Shown here: in pieces, positions 8,123 through 16,108 of the stretch
Numbering within the stretch: position 1 is the stretch's first letter
How the letters are laid out: the number at the start of each line of letters is the position of its first letter
Assembly (NCBI RefSeq): GCF_000732615.1
Contig: NZ_JPGL01000007.1
Coordinates: 211,926 to 275,925, forward strand
Source: Burkholderia paludis
GTDB lineage: Bacteria > Pseudomonadota > Gammaproteobacteria > Burkholderiales > Burkholderiaceae
DNA length: 64,000 bases
Direction: 5' to 3'
Translations under genes and position numbers: made by a program
The notes under the pieces: generated by a model
What the model was told of the DNA's origin: nothing
The model's input: the letters and a program-made list of their open reading frames with translations, nothing else
Database searches by the model: none

Positions 8123-9901
8123 TCAGCGGCTGCCGCCCGACGCAACCCGGCCCGCCGCCCCATCCGCACCGGCCGCGCCGCCGACCAGTTCCTGATAGCG
8201 CACGCACACGCTCTGCGCGGACGCCTTCGCCGCGTACATCGCCGCATCGGCCTTGACGAGCAGTTCCTCGGCCGACGCGCCGTCGGCCGGAAACTCGCTG
8301 ACGCCGATGCTCGCACCGACGGCCACGCGCCGGTCGCCGAACTCCAGTTCCTCGGCCATCACGTGCTGGATGCGCGCGGCGACGTCGCCGATCACGGCCG
8401 GCGAGCGCACGTCCGCGATCAGCACGATGAATTCGTCGCCGCCGAGCCGCGCCACCATGTCGCCGCTGCGCAGCACGTGACTCAGCCGTTTCGCGACCGC
8501 AACGAGCGCGCGGTCGCCGGCCGAGTGCCCGTGCTGGTCGTTGATCTGCTTGAAGCGGTCGAGATCGACGAACATCACGGCCAGCCCTTCGCTCAGCGCC
8601 GCCGCCCGCCGGATCGCGGCGTCGAGATGCTCCATGAACAGCAGGCGATTCGGCAGCGTGGTCAGCGCATCGTGGCCGGCCAGGTGCGTGAGCTCCTGTT
8701 GCTTCGCGTGCAGCATCGCGACCTGCGTGCGGATCTCGACGCGCATGCTGTCGAAGCAGCGCGCGAGCACGCCGATCTCGTCGGCGCGACCGACCGGCAG
8801 GCGCTCGGCGGCCTGATCGTCGAACACGTGCGTCGCGGCGCGCGCGAGTACCTGCAGCGGCTGCGTGATCGCACGGGCGAACAGGATCGCGAGGATCACC
8901 GCCAGCACGCTCGACACGAGCACCATCCGGACGATCCGCTCGCCGAGCATGCCCGCCGGCGCCAGCACGTCCGCAAGCGGACGCGCCATGCCGAGCACGA
9001 CGAAGCGGTTGCCTTCGTCCTGACCGAACGGCGTGCGCGCGAATGCGAGCATCTGCCCCGGCGCCTCGGCGGGATCGGCGAGACCGTCGAGGGTAACGTT
9101 TGCGCGCGCGCCGTCGAACAACGCGCGCGTGGCGCCGAAGTGCTCCTGCATCAGCACGCGCCGGCCGCGATCGAAGCCGAACGCCTGCGACGGATCGGGA
9201 TGCACGAGGAAATCGCCCCACTCGTTCGCGAGATAGACCGCGTAGTCGTGCGGCAAGTCGCGCTCGAGCCGCGCGAACACGCGCGACAGCTCGACGTCGA
9301 CGACGAGCGCGCCGGCGGTGCGGCCCGACGCGTCGACGACCGGCGTGCCCACGCGCAGGATCGGCTGGCCCTCGGCCGCGTGCGTGCCCGTCTCGTGGTT
9401 GATCACGATCGGCGACAGGTAGATATGGCCGGGCGCCGTGGCGAGCGTATCGAATACGTAGGAAAACTGTCCTTTCTCCTGGAACGCGCTTTCGGGCAGC
9501 ACGACGACGCCGTGCGCATCGCGATCGACGCGAATGCGTTCCAGCCCGAAGTGCCCGCGCGCGATCAGGCGAATCTGCAGGTACTCCGGGTGATTGCTCA
9601 TGAAGCTGTAAAACACCTGCTCGAGCCGCGCGCGCGGCGCGTCGTCCGGCTTGTCGGCGCCCGCGACGAGCGCCGACGACGGCAACTGCGCGAGCACGAG
9701 CGCATCGTCCGCGACGTCGGACAGCGCGCTCGTGAAGCGCTGCCCGAGCAGCTGCGTCGACATCAGCAGGCTGTGCTGGGCTTCCTGCACGAGCATCGCG
9801 CGGTTCGCGCGATAGGTGTAATAGCCGGTCGTGCCGGATGCGATCACGCCGATGCACGCGAACAGCACCGACAGCTTCGACGTGAGCCCGAGCCGGATCA
9901 T
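8123..9901 (-). CDS. Membrane diguanylate cyclase with periplasmic sensor domain
   Basis: A 592-residue protein. An N-terminal helix (about 7-27) and a second helix (about 325-345, VLVSSVLAVILAILFARA) flank a roughly 290-residue periplasmic Cache-like region. A HAMP segment follows, and a complete GGDEF domain with RLGGDEFIVL at about 485-494. RSGD sits five residues before GGDEF, so the product-inhibition I-site (RxxD) is present. It should make cyclic di-GMP from GTP. There is no EAL domain. Its ATG at 9901 overlaps the stop of the upstream binding-protein gene (ATGA), implying translational coupling and probably a shared signal. Confidence 0.9.
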   Translation of the reverse strand: MIRLGLTSKLSVLFACIGVIASGTTGYYTYRANRAMLVQEAQHSLLMSTQLLGQRFTSALSDVADDALVLAQLPSSALVAGADKPDDAPRARLEQVFYSFMSNHPEYLQIRLIARGHFGLERIRVDRDAHGVVVLPESAFQEKGQFSYVFDTLATAPGHIYLSPIVINHETGTHAAEGQPILRVGTPVVDASGRTAGALVVDVELSRVFARLERDLPHDYAVYLANEWGDFLVHPDPSQAFGFDRGRRVLMQEHFGATRALFDGARANVTLDGLADPAEAPGQMLAFARTPFGQDEGNRFVVLGMARPLADVLAPAGMLGERIVRMVLVSSVLAVILAILFARAITQPLQVLARAATHVFDDQAAERLPVGRADEIGVLARCFDSMRVEIRTQVAMLHAKQQELTHLAGHDALTTLPNRLLFMEHLDAAIRRAAALSEGLAVMFVDLDRFKQINDQHGHSAGDRALVAVAKRLSHVLRSGDMVARLGGDEFIVLIADVRSPAVIGDVAARIQHVMAEELEFGDRRVAVGASIGVSEFPADGASAEELLVKADAAMYAAKASAQSVCVRYQELVGGAAGADGAAGRVASGGSR

Positions 9902-11028
9902 TTTCCGAACCGCTCCGGCCGGTCGCCCGACACGATGCGACGCCACAGCGATTCGCGGCGTCCGATATCCTCGACCGGCTGGAGCCAGACGAGATGCTCG
10001 CGGCCGGCGTCGAGGCTCGGCGCCGGTTCGAGCGTGTTCGCGAGCCCCTGGCGCTCGGTCAGCCGCGCGCCGACCGCCGGTTCGAGCATGTAGTTGATCC
10101 ACGCGAACGCCAGCTCGGGATGGGGCGCGGCGCGCGTGACGGCCCAGCAGTCCAGCCACGCGAGCGCGCCTTCGTCCGGGATCACGTAGCCGACGTCCGC
10201 GCCCGCGCGCCGCAGCAGTTCGACCTGCTGCGTGCCGTAGTTGCCGAACATCAGCGCCGCGCGATGCCGGACGAACAGCGCGGTCGCCTCTTCGGGAAGC
10301 GTGTAGTACGTGAGCAGGTTGCGGCGCAGGTCGATCAGCTTGTGCGCGACGGCGAGCGTCTGCGCGGGCGACAGCCGAAACGGATCGGCATAGCCGAGCG
10401 CCAGCGCCGCGAACGAGAAGTTGTGCTCGGCGCTGTTGAAGTCGAGCACCTTGCCGCGGTAGCGCGGATTCCACAGCTCGCGCATCGAACGCGGCGCGAC
10501 CGGAACCTGCTTGCGGTCGTAAATGAGCCCCATCGACGAATACGTGAATGGAATCGCATACGCGGCGCCGTCCTCCACGAGCCCGTCGATCGTCGCGAGC
10601 TGCCGGAAGTTCGGCAACTGCCGCCGCCGGTTCGGGATGCGCGACAGGTCGATCGGCGCGAGCAGCCGCTCGTGCGCGTAGCGCTGGATCTCGGCCGTGT
10701 TCGCGGCCAGCACGTCGTAGGGCGGCGGCGCGGCGCTGTGCATCCGCGCCCACAACGCTTCGTCCGAGTCGACGAACGTCACCTCGACGCGCACGTGAAA
10801 CCCGGCCTCGAACGCGTGGACGACATCGCCGTCCGCGTAGCCCGGCCATGCCAGCACGCGCAGCACGTTGTCGTCGAGGGTGTCGGGGGATGCGGAGAAA
10901 GCCGAAGGCGCGGGCGTCAGTAAACCCGCTGTCAATATGATAAGCAGCCTGCGCACGGCGATGCGTGCGCGCGTACGTGCGCCGACACCCCTGTTCCAGC
11001 GGCCCCCGTCTGATTCGCCCGGCTGCAT
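9898..11028 (-). CDS. Periplasmic spermidine/putrescine-type binding protein
   Basis: A 376-residue protein with a hydrophobic export segment at about residues 27-47 (RRLLIILTAGLLTPAPSAFSA) and a PotD/PotF-like fold: LRVLAWPGYADGDVV at the start of the mature protein, PYDVLAANTAEIQ, IPFTYSSMGLIYD, and EELAFAWINYMLEP-type C-terminal residues. The start ATG at 11028 follows AGGA; the frame remains open to 11148 without support. No ABC permease or ATPase genes are adjacent. Instead the gene overlaps a diguanylate cyclase gene by 4 bp, an arrangement that recalls NspS-MbaA in Vibrio cholerae, where a PotD-like protein senses polyamines for a c-di-GMP enzyme. The ligand is inferred. Confidence 0.85.
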   Translation of the reverse strand: MQPGESDGGRWNRGVGARTRARIAVRRLLIILTAGLLTPAPSAFSASPDTLDDNVLRVLAWPGYADGDVVHAFEAGFHVRVEVTFVDSDEALWARMHSAAPPPYDVLAANTAEIQRYAHERLLAPIDLSRIPNRRRQLPNFRQLATIDGLVEDGAAYAIPFTYSSMGLIYDRKQVPVAPRSMRELWNPRYRGKVLDFNSAEHNFSFAALALGYADPFRLSPAQTLAVAHKLIDLRRNLLTYYTLPEEATALFVRHRAALMFGNYGTQQVELLRRAGADVGYVIPDEGALAWLDCWAVTRAAPHPELAFAWINYMLEPAVGARLTERQGLANTLEPAPSLDAGREHLVWLQPVEDIGRRESLWRRIVSGDRPERFGK

Positions 11029-11185
11029 TCGACTGTCCTTTTTCGAGTCGATGCGATATCCCGCAACGACACCATAAAACGTACGGTCGCGCAATCGGAA
11101 GAAGCCGTACACGGCGCGCGCATCCGCCGGCAGCGGTGCGCGCCGCACGGTTGCGCCGGGCCGTTGCCGGCGGCCGGAACGAACC

Positions 11186-11908
11186 TCAGCGCCAGGCTTG
11201 CGAGAACTCCGCTATCACGCGCGACAGGTGCGCGCGCATCGCCTCGCGCGCCACGGCCGCATCGCGCGCCATGATCGCCGCGAAGATCCGCTGGTGATCC
11301 TCCTGCGAGGCCTCGCGCAGCGCGGTCGAGTGGAAGTGCTCCTCGATCTTGTCCCACAGCGGATCGCTGCGCGCGCAGTCCCACATCGCGGTGACCATGT
11401 GCAGCAGCACCGTGTTGCCGGTCGACTCCGCGATGCGCAGGTGGAACTGGCGATCGGCCGCGTCGTACGCGACCTTGTCGTCCATCCGTTCGCGCATCGT
11501 CGTCAGCGAGACAAACAGCCGGTCGAGATCGGCATCCTTGCGCTCGGTCGCCGCGAGCGCCGCCACTTCCGCCTCGATCAGCCCGCGCGCGCGCAGCGTC
11601 TCGATCGGGCCCGGGCCGCGCGGCACCTCGAACGTCACCGGCCGCGCGGCATCGGCCGCCGATACGTAGATGCCCGAACCGATCCGCACCTCGACGATCC
11701 CCTGCACCTCGAGCGCGATGATCGCCTCGCGCACCTGCGTACGGCTCACGCCGAACTGGTCGGCCAGGCTGCGCTCCGACGGCAGCCGCGCGCCGGCCTC
11801 GAACGCGCCGGCGGCCACCATCGCGTGAATCTGCCGCGCAAGGCCGATATAGGAGCGGTCTGCGGCATCGGTATCGCGCCCGGCTGGCAGGCTGGAAAGA
11901 TCGGTCAT
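11186..11908 (-). CDS. GntR/FadR-family regulator of the hexuronate locus (UxuR/ExuR-like)
   Basis: A 240-residue protein with an N-terminal winged HTH (LARQIHAMVAAGAFEAGARLPSE-type start, then SLADQFGVSRTQVREAI, about residues 20-85) and a C-terminal FCD ligand domain with metal-binding His residues (FHLRIAESTGN, RAHL). ATG at 11908 is chosen over 11923 because the conserved region begins nearer it. It is divergent from mannonate dehydratase and a hexuronate-type carrier, and three TGGYNNACCA palindromes lie in the gap, matching the known UxuR/ExuR operator type. Most likely it represses the divergent operon until a hexuronate or its product binds. Confidence 0.85.
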   Translation of the reverse strand: MTDLSSLPAGRDTDAADRSYIGLARQIHAMVAAGAFEAGARLPSERSLADQFGVSRTQVREAIIALEVQGIVEVRIGSGIYVSAADAARPVTFEVPRGPGPIETLRARGLIEAEVAALAATERKDADLDRLFVSLTTMRERMDDKVAYDAADRQFHLRIAESTGNTVLLHMVTAMWDCARSDPLWDKIEEHFHSTALREASQEDHQRIFAAIMARDAAVAREAMRAHLSRVIAEFSQAWR

Positions 11909-11962
11909 CGAAAAGGCTCGCAACGGGCTGGCCGGCGCCGTCGCGGCGCCGGATCGTCAAAA

Positions 11963-11972
11963 TGGTACACCA
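11963..11972. promoter_or_regulatory. Operator-like palindrome 1 (TGGTACACCA)
   Basis: TGGTACACCA has matched TGGT/ACCA arms, and the flanks extend the symmetry (AAA before, TTT after, one base out). It lies 55 bp upstream of the GntR gene start, so binding here would favour autoregulation. Confidence 0.6.
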
Positions 11973-12050
11973 ATTTCGGGAGATATCCGGTGCGCAGCAT
12001 CAGACGAAGCCGCCAAGCATCTCGGAAAGCCCGAGTCCGGCCCGAACAAC

Positions 12051-12084
12051 TGGTAAACCACTATCCCGTCAAACTGGCATACCA
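12051..12084. promoter_or_regulatory. Operator-like palindromes 2 and 3 (TGGTAAACCA, TGGCATACCA)
   Basis: Two further copies sit at 12051-12060 and 12075-12084, 24 bp apart start to start and 84 bp before the uxuA start. All three copies fit TGGYNNACCA, close to the ATTGGTATACCAAT consensus of UxuR/ExuR. Paired sites near the uxuA promoter suggest cooperative repression. Confidence 0.6.
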
Positions 12085-12167
12085 CTCATAATCCGCACAC
12101 CGTCGACGGGCCGGCATGCCGCCGCCCGCTCGCCCGCTGCATGAACCGCCAGCCAGGAGCCGCTCCA

Positions 12168-13238
12168 GTGAAGATGTCATTCCGTTGGTACGGCGAGTCC
12201 GATCCGGTCTCGCTGCAATACATCCGCCAGATCCCGGGCGTCACGCACATCGTGTCCGCGATCTACGACGAACCGGTGGGCGAAGTCTGGCCCGCGCACA
12301 AGATCGACGCGCTGAAGGCGACGATCGAACGCGCCGGCCTGCGGTTCGAAGTCGTCGAATCGGTGCCGGTGCACGAGGACATCAAGCTCGGCAAGCCGGG
12401 CCGCGACCGCCTGATCGACAACTACCGGCAGACGATCCGCCATCTCGGCGCGGCCGGCGTTCGCGTCATCTGCTACAACTTCATGCCCGTGTTCGACTGG
12501 ACGCGCACCGAGCTGTCGAAGACGCTCGACGACGGTTCGACCTGCCTCGCGTTCAGCACCGAAGAAGTCGACCGGATCGATCCGAACGACGGCATCGCAC
12601 TGCCCGGCTGGGATTCGAGCTACCGGCCCGAGCAGCTGCAGGCACTGCTCGCCGACTATCGCGACGTCGACGAGGCCGCGCTGTGGGCGAACCTCGAATA
12701 CTTCCTGAAGGCGATCATTCCCGTTGCCGAGGAAGCCGGCGTGAAGATGGCGATCCACCCCGACGATCCGCCGCGCCCGATCTTCGGGTTGCCGCGCATC
12801 GTGAAGAACCGCGACGATCTCGCGCGCATCGTGCGGATCGTCGATACGCCCGCGAACGGTCTGACGCTGTGCTCGGGCTCGCTCGGCGCGGGCCCGCAGA
12901 ACGACGTCGAGGCGCTCGTGCGCGAGTTCGGCGCGATGGGCCGCATCCACTTCGCGCACATCCGCAACGTGAAGGTCGACGCGAACGGCGATTTCGAGGA
13001 AACCGCGCATCTGTCGAGCTGCGGTTCGCTCGACATCGCGGCGATCGTGAAGGCATACCACGACACCGGCTTCTCCGGCTACGTGCGCCCCGACCACGGC
13101 CGCATGATCTGGGGCGAGACGGGCAAGCCCGGCTACGGCCTGTACGACCGCGCGCTCGGCGCGGTCTACCTGAACGGCCTGTGGGAAGCGCTCGCGAAGT
13201 TCGACCGCGCAGCGCAAACGTCCGAAGCCGCACGATAA
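12168..13238 (+). CDS. uxuA: Mannonate dehydratase
   Basis: A 356-residue TIM-barrel enzyme that dehydrates D-mannonate to 2-keto-3-deoxygluconate in glucuronate catabolism. [46 protein letters not shown], and VRPDHGRM are the family metal and substrate motifs. GTG at 12168 is preferred as start: AGGAG lies 8 bases upstream, whereas ATG 12174 would be 14 bases away; ATG 12141 lies before the ribosome site. It is the first gene of an operon with the MFS carrier and is divergent from the GntR regulator. No uxuB or uxaC is in the window. Confidence 0.93.
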   Translation: MKMSFRWYGESDPVSLQYIRQIPGVTHIVSAIYDEPVGEVWPAHKIDALKATIERAGLRFEVVESVPVHEDIKLGKPGRDRLIDNYRQTIRHLGAAGVRVICYNFMPVFDWTRTELSKTLDDGSTCLAFSTEEVDRIDPNDGIALPGWDSSYRPEQLQALLADYRDVDEAALWANLEYFLKAIIPVAEEAGVKMAIHPDDPPRPIFGLPRIVKNRDDLARIVRIVDTPANGLTLCSGSLGAGPQNDVEALVREFGAMGRIHFAHIRNVKVDANGDFEETAHLSSCGSLDIAAIVKAYHDTGFSGYVRPDHGRMIWGETGKPGYGLYDRALGAVYLNGLWEALAKFDRAAQTSEAAR

Positions 13239-13308
13239 GCACCCATCGAGACGGCCGGCGCAGCGGATCGCCGGTCGTCCGCCACGACATTCCGCGCGGA
13301 GACACTGC

Positions 13309-14619
13309 ATGCCACGCATCCGATGGGCCATGATCCTGATGTGCTTCCTGGCCAACGTCATCAACTTCATCGACCGCGCCAACCTCGCGATCGCCGCCCC
13401 CAGCATTCGCGCCGACCTCGGCCTCGACGCGGTCGGCATGGGGCTCGTGCTGAGCGCGTTCTTCTGGACCTATGCGTTCCTGCAACTGCCGGCCGGCTGG
13501 TTCATCGACAAGGTCGGCGTGCGCGTGAGCCTCGCGCTCGCCGTGGGCTGGTGGTCGGTGTTCACCGTCGCGACGGGCGCCGCGCGCGGCCTCGGGCAAC
13601 TGGTCGGCGTGCGGCTGATGCTCGGCGTCGGCGAGGCGGCCGCGATCCCGTCGTTCGCGAAGGTCGCGTTCAACTGGTTCCCGCGCAGCGAACGCGGGCT
13701 CGCGAGCAGCATCTTCGACAGCGGCTCGCGCGTCGGCTCCGCACTGTCGCTGCCGCTCGTCGCGTGGCTGATCTCGATCGTCGGCTGGCGCGGGTCGTTC
13801 GTGATCACGGGCGGCATCGGCATCGTGTGGGCGCTCGCGTGGTGGTTCCTCTATCGCGACCCGGAACGCTATCGCGCGATCGCGCCGGACGCCGTCGACG
13901 CGCTGCTCGCCCAGCGCGCCGCACCGGTCGTTGCGGGCGCAACCGATATGCCGAAGGTGTCGTGGCTCGACCTGTTCCGCTACCGCACCGTGTGGGGCAT
14001 GATGATCGGCCTGTTCTGCCTGAACTTCGCGATCTACTTCTTCATCACGTGGTTCCCGAGCTATCTGCTGCAGTCGCGCGGCTTCTCGCTCGCGTCGCTC
14101 GGCACCTGGGGCATGCTGCCCGCGCTGCTCGCGATCCCCGGCGGCTGGCTCGGCGGCTACGTGTCGGACAGCCTGTTCCGTCGCGGCTGGAGCGCAACCG
14201 CCGCGCGCAAGACCTGCCTCGTGCTCGGGATGCTGCTGTCGTCGTCGATCGCGCTGTCCGCGTTCGTCGAGAACACGTGGGCCTGCCTCGGCCTGTTCGC
14301 CCTCGCCTACGCGAGCCTGTCGTTCGCGGGCGCCAACGTGTGGACGCTCGTCGGCGAGGTCGCGCCGACGCCCGCGCACGTCGCGTCGCTCGGCGGCATC
14401 CAGAACTTCGCGGGCAATCTCGCGGGCATCTTCATCACGACGTTCACCGGCGTGATGCTGTCGATCACGAAAGGCTCGTTCGTCGTGCCGCTCGCGGTGG
14501 CCGGCGCGTTGTGCGTGGTCGGTGCGCTGTCGTACCTGTTCGTCGTCGGCAAGGTCGAGCCGCTGCCGCCGCTGCGCAGCGGCGCGAACGGGCGGAACGC
14601 GGAGCCGAACGCGGCGTGA
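13309..14619 (+). CDS. MFS hexuronate/glucarate-type transporter
   Basis: A 436-residue, twelve-helix major facilitator of the anion:cation symporter branch (ExuT/GudP/GarP type). Typical motifs are NFIDRANLAIAAP in helix 1, GWFIDKVGVR in loop 2-3, GEAAAIPSFAKVAFNWFPRSERG in helix 4-5, and QNFAGNLAGIFITTF late in the protein. The start ATG follows GGAGA at good spacing. It lies 70 bp downstream of uxuA and probably imports a hexuronate or mannonate for it. The exact sugar acid is inferred from the gene pair. Confidence 0.88.
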   Translation: MPRIRWAMILMCFLANVINFIDRANLAIAAPSIRADLGLDAVGMGLVLSAFFWTYAFLQLPAGWFIDKVGVRVSLALAVGWWSVFTVATGAARGLGQLVGVRLMLGVGEAAAIPSFAKVAFNWFPRSERGLASSIFDSGSRVGSALSLPLVAWLISIVGWRGSFVITGGIGIVWALAWWFLYRDPERYRAIAPDAVDALLAQRAAPVVAGATDMPKVSWLDLFRYRTVWGMMIGLFCLNFAIYFFITWFPSYLLQSRGFSLASLGTWGMLPALLAIPGGWLGGYVSDSLFRRGWSATAARKTCLVLGMLLSSSIALSAFVENTWACLGLFALAYASLSFAGANVWTLVGEVAPTPAHVASLGGIQNFAGNLAGIFITTFTGVMLSITKGSFVVPLAVAGALCVVGALSYLFVVGKVEPLPPLRSGANGRNAEPNAA

Positions 14620-14636
14620 TGCATCGGTGCCGCGTG

Positions 14637-14667
14637 CGGGGCGCCGGCCATGCGTGCCGGTGCCCCG
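14637..14667. terminator. Hairpin between convergent MFS and TonB-type genes
   Basis: CGGGGCGCCGGC (14637-14648) pairs with GCCGGTGCCCCG (14656-14667), 12 bp with one G-U pair and a 7-base loop, 18 bp after the carrier stop. It is a likely terminator for the uxuA operon, though the following T content is low. Confidence 0.5.
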
Positions 14668-14688
14668 TTCGCGTGAACGGCTTTCGTT

Positions 14689-14871
14689 CTAGTTCGGCAG
14701 CGCGAACGCGTCTTCGGGCGGGCTGCCCAGATTCGTTGCAGCGGCGTCGATGCGCAGCGATCCGACGATGCGGGACGCATCGCGTTCGACGGCATCCCTG
14801 AGCGTCATCGGGCCCGTTACACGCACCCACAGGATGTCGGCGCCGACCAGCACGATACGCTCCACCGCGAA
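14689..14871 (-). pseudogene. In-frame 3' continuation of the TonB-type gene beyond a TAG
   Basis: Directly after the TAG at 14874-14872 the same frame continues for 60 sense codons to a second TAG at 14691-14689. The translated tail (FAVERIVLVGADILWVR, then TLRDAVERDASRIVGSLRID) looks like ordinary protein with the same codon bias as the gene body. The simplest reading is a nonsense change, for example TAC to TAG, cutting the last sixth of the protein. Sequencing error is the main alternative. Confidence 0.55.
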
Positions 14872-15780
14872 CTACGATTTCTTCGGGTCGACAACCCGGC
14901 CGTCGATCGACGGATAGCCGAGAAACGTGCCGCGCACCGCACGCGCGTCGAGCGTGCGGTAGTCCGCTTCCAGCGACTCGAAGCAGCGCGTGGCGATTTC
15001 CGGCGCACCGTATTGCAGCCGGCTGGCGACCAGCAACGTGTCGATCCCGCCGTGGGCCAGCAGCGTCTCCGCCGATCTCGGCGCTTGCGGGCCGGGATGG
15101 GCGAACCAGAGTGTCCTGTCGCTGAACCGGCCCGGCACGCTGAGCATGAAATGGCCGTCCGTCGAGCGCGCGACGGTCCATCCGTCGGCATCCAGCTGGC
15201 CGACTCCCTTTTGCCGGAAGATGCCGCGCGTGACGTCGTCGCGCTTCGGCGACGGTGCCGGCGCGATGACGATTTCCGGCAGCGCGGCCGGCGCGCTGGC
15301 CGCCGCGGAAGCGGACGCGCCGCCGGGATGGAACGTCAGGTTCACCCAGCGCACGCGATGCTCGGGCGGCGGCGGAAACGGCAGGCTCTTGCGCACCGCC
15401 GCGATCATCGCGGCGTCGAAAATCTCCGATCCGCTCGACTGCCGGACGCTGGCTTCGACGATCTTCCCGTGCGCGTCGACCAGCAACGCCAGCCTGGCTT
15501 CGGCCGATTCAGGCAGGCTCGCCGGGCTCGTGAAAACCAGGTTGGCTCGAATCAGCGCGCCGAGCGTTGCCGCATAGGCCGTGTCGTCCGTGGGCCGGGT
15601 CGGCATGCCGGTCGCGGCCGCCCCCGGTTCCGTCAATGCAGCGACGTCGACAGGCCATGCTGCGTAGAGCGCGAGCATCGGGATGCAGACAACCCGCCAG
15701 TTCGGTTTCGACAACGGCATCAGCGTGTGGTTTTGATCGTTTTGATATCGGGACGAGCGGCGCACCGGACGGGCGTGCAT
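14872..15780 (-). CDS. Secreted TonB C-terminal-domain protein, truncated by in-frame TAG
   Basis: Frame of 302 residues. ATG at 15780 has GGGGAG four bases upstream; a second ATG at 15720 begins a cleaner signal peptide (NWRVVCIPMLALYAAWPVDVAA), so the true start is uncertain. Residues about 65-150 form a TonB C-terminal-like domain (SAEARLALLVDAHGKIVEASV, FDAAMIAAVRKSLPFPPPP). After an Ala-rich linker comes a second domain of unknown type (WTVARSTDGHFMLSVPGRF, then GIDTLLVASRLQYG). The frame stops at a TAG but coding character continues in frame for 60 more codons, so the gene is probably disrupted. It stands alone. Confidence 0.65.
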   Translation of the reverse strand: MHARPVRRSSRYQNDQNHTLMPLSKPNWRVVCIPMLALYAAWPVDVAALTEPGAAATGMPTRPTDDTAYAATLGALIRANLVFTSPASLPESAEARLALLVDAHGKIVEASVRQSSGSEIFDAAMIAAVRKSLPFPPPPEHRVRWVNLTFHPGGASASAAASAPAALPEIVIAPAPSPKRDDVTRGIFRQKGVGQLDADGWTVARSTDGHFMLSVPGRFSDRTLWFAHPGPQAPRSAETLLAHGGIDTLLVASRLQYGAPEIATRCFESLEADYRTLDARAVRGTFLGYPSIDGRVVDPKKS

Positions 15781-16108
15781 GGCGCTCCCCGCGCATGCCC
15801 ATCGAAAGCACTGTCCGGTCGCAAGAACCCCGCCAGCCTAATGACTGGCCGCCGCGAATGCAACTGCCTTCCGCGCACGCGCGTGTCGTTCGCCCGGCAG
15901 GGAGACGAAGGCAGGCCGACGCTGAATCCCCGCCCCATCCGATCGAGGCGACGCTATCGGCCAAGCGCTGGCCCATCGGTATCGCGCACAACGTTTGCGC
16001 GCCGCTACCGCCGCGTTCCGGATGACCGCCCGCACGGGCGCCGGCTTTCCTTTTACCCGCGTCCATCGGACAATGAGCCGCCGCGCGCCACGCGCCCCGC
16101 CCACGCCG

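Noticed and set aside
8123..10849. 908-codon reading of the diguanylate cyclase frame
   Set aside because: Upstream of 9901 the frame overlaps the binding-protein gene out of frame; homology and the ATGA junction place the start at 9901.
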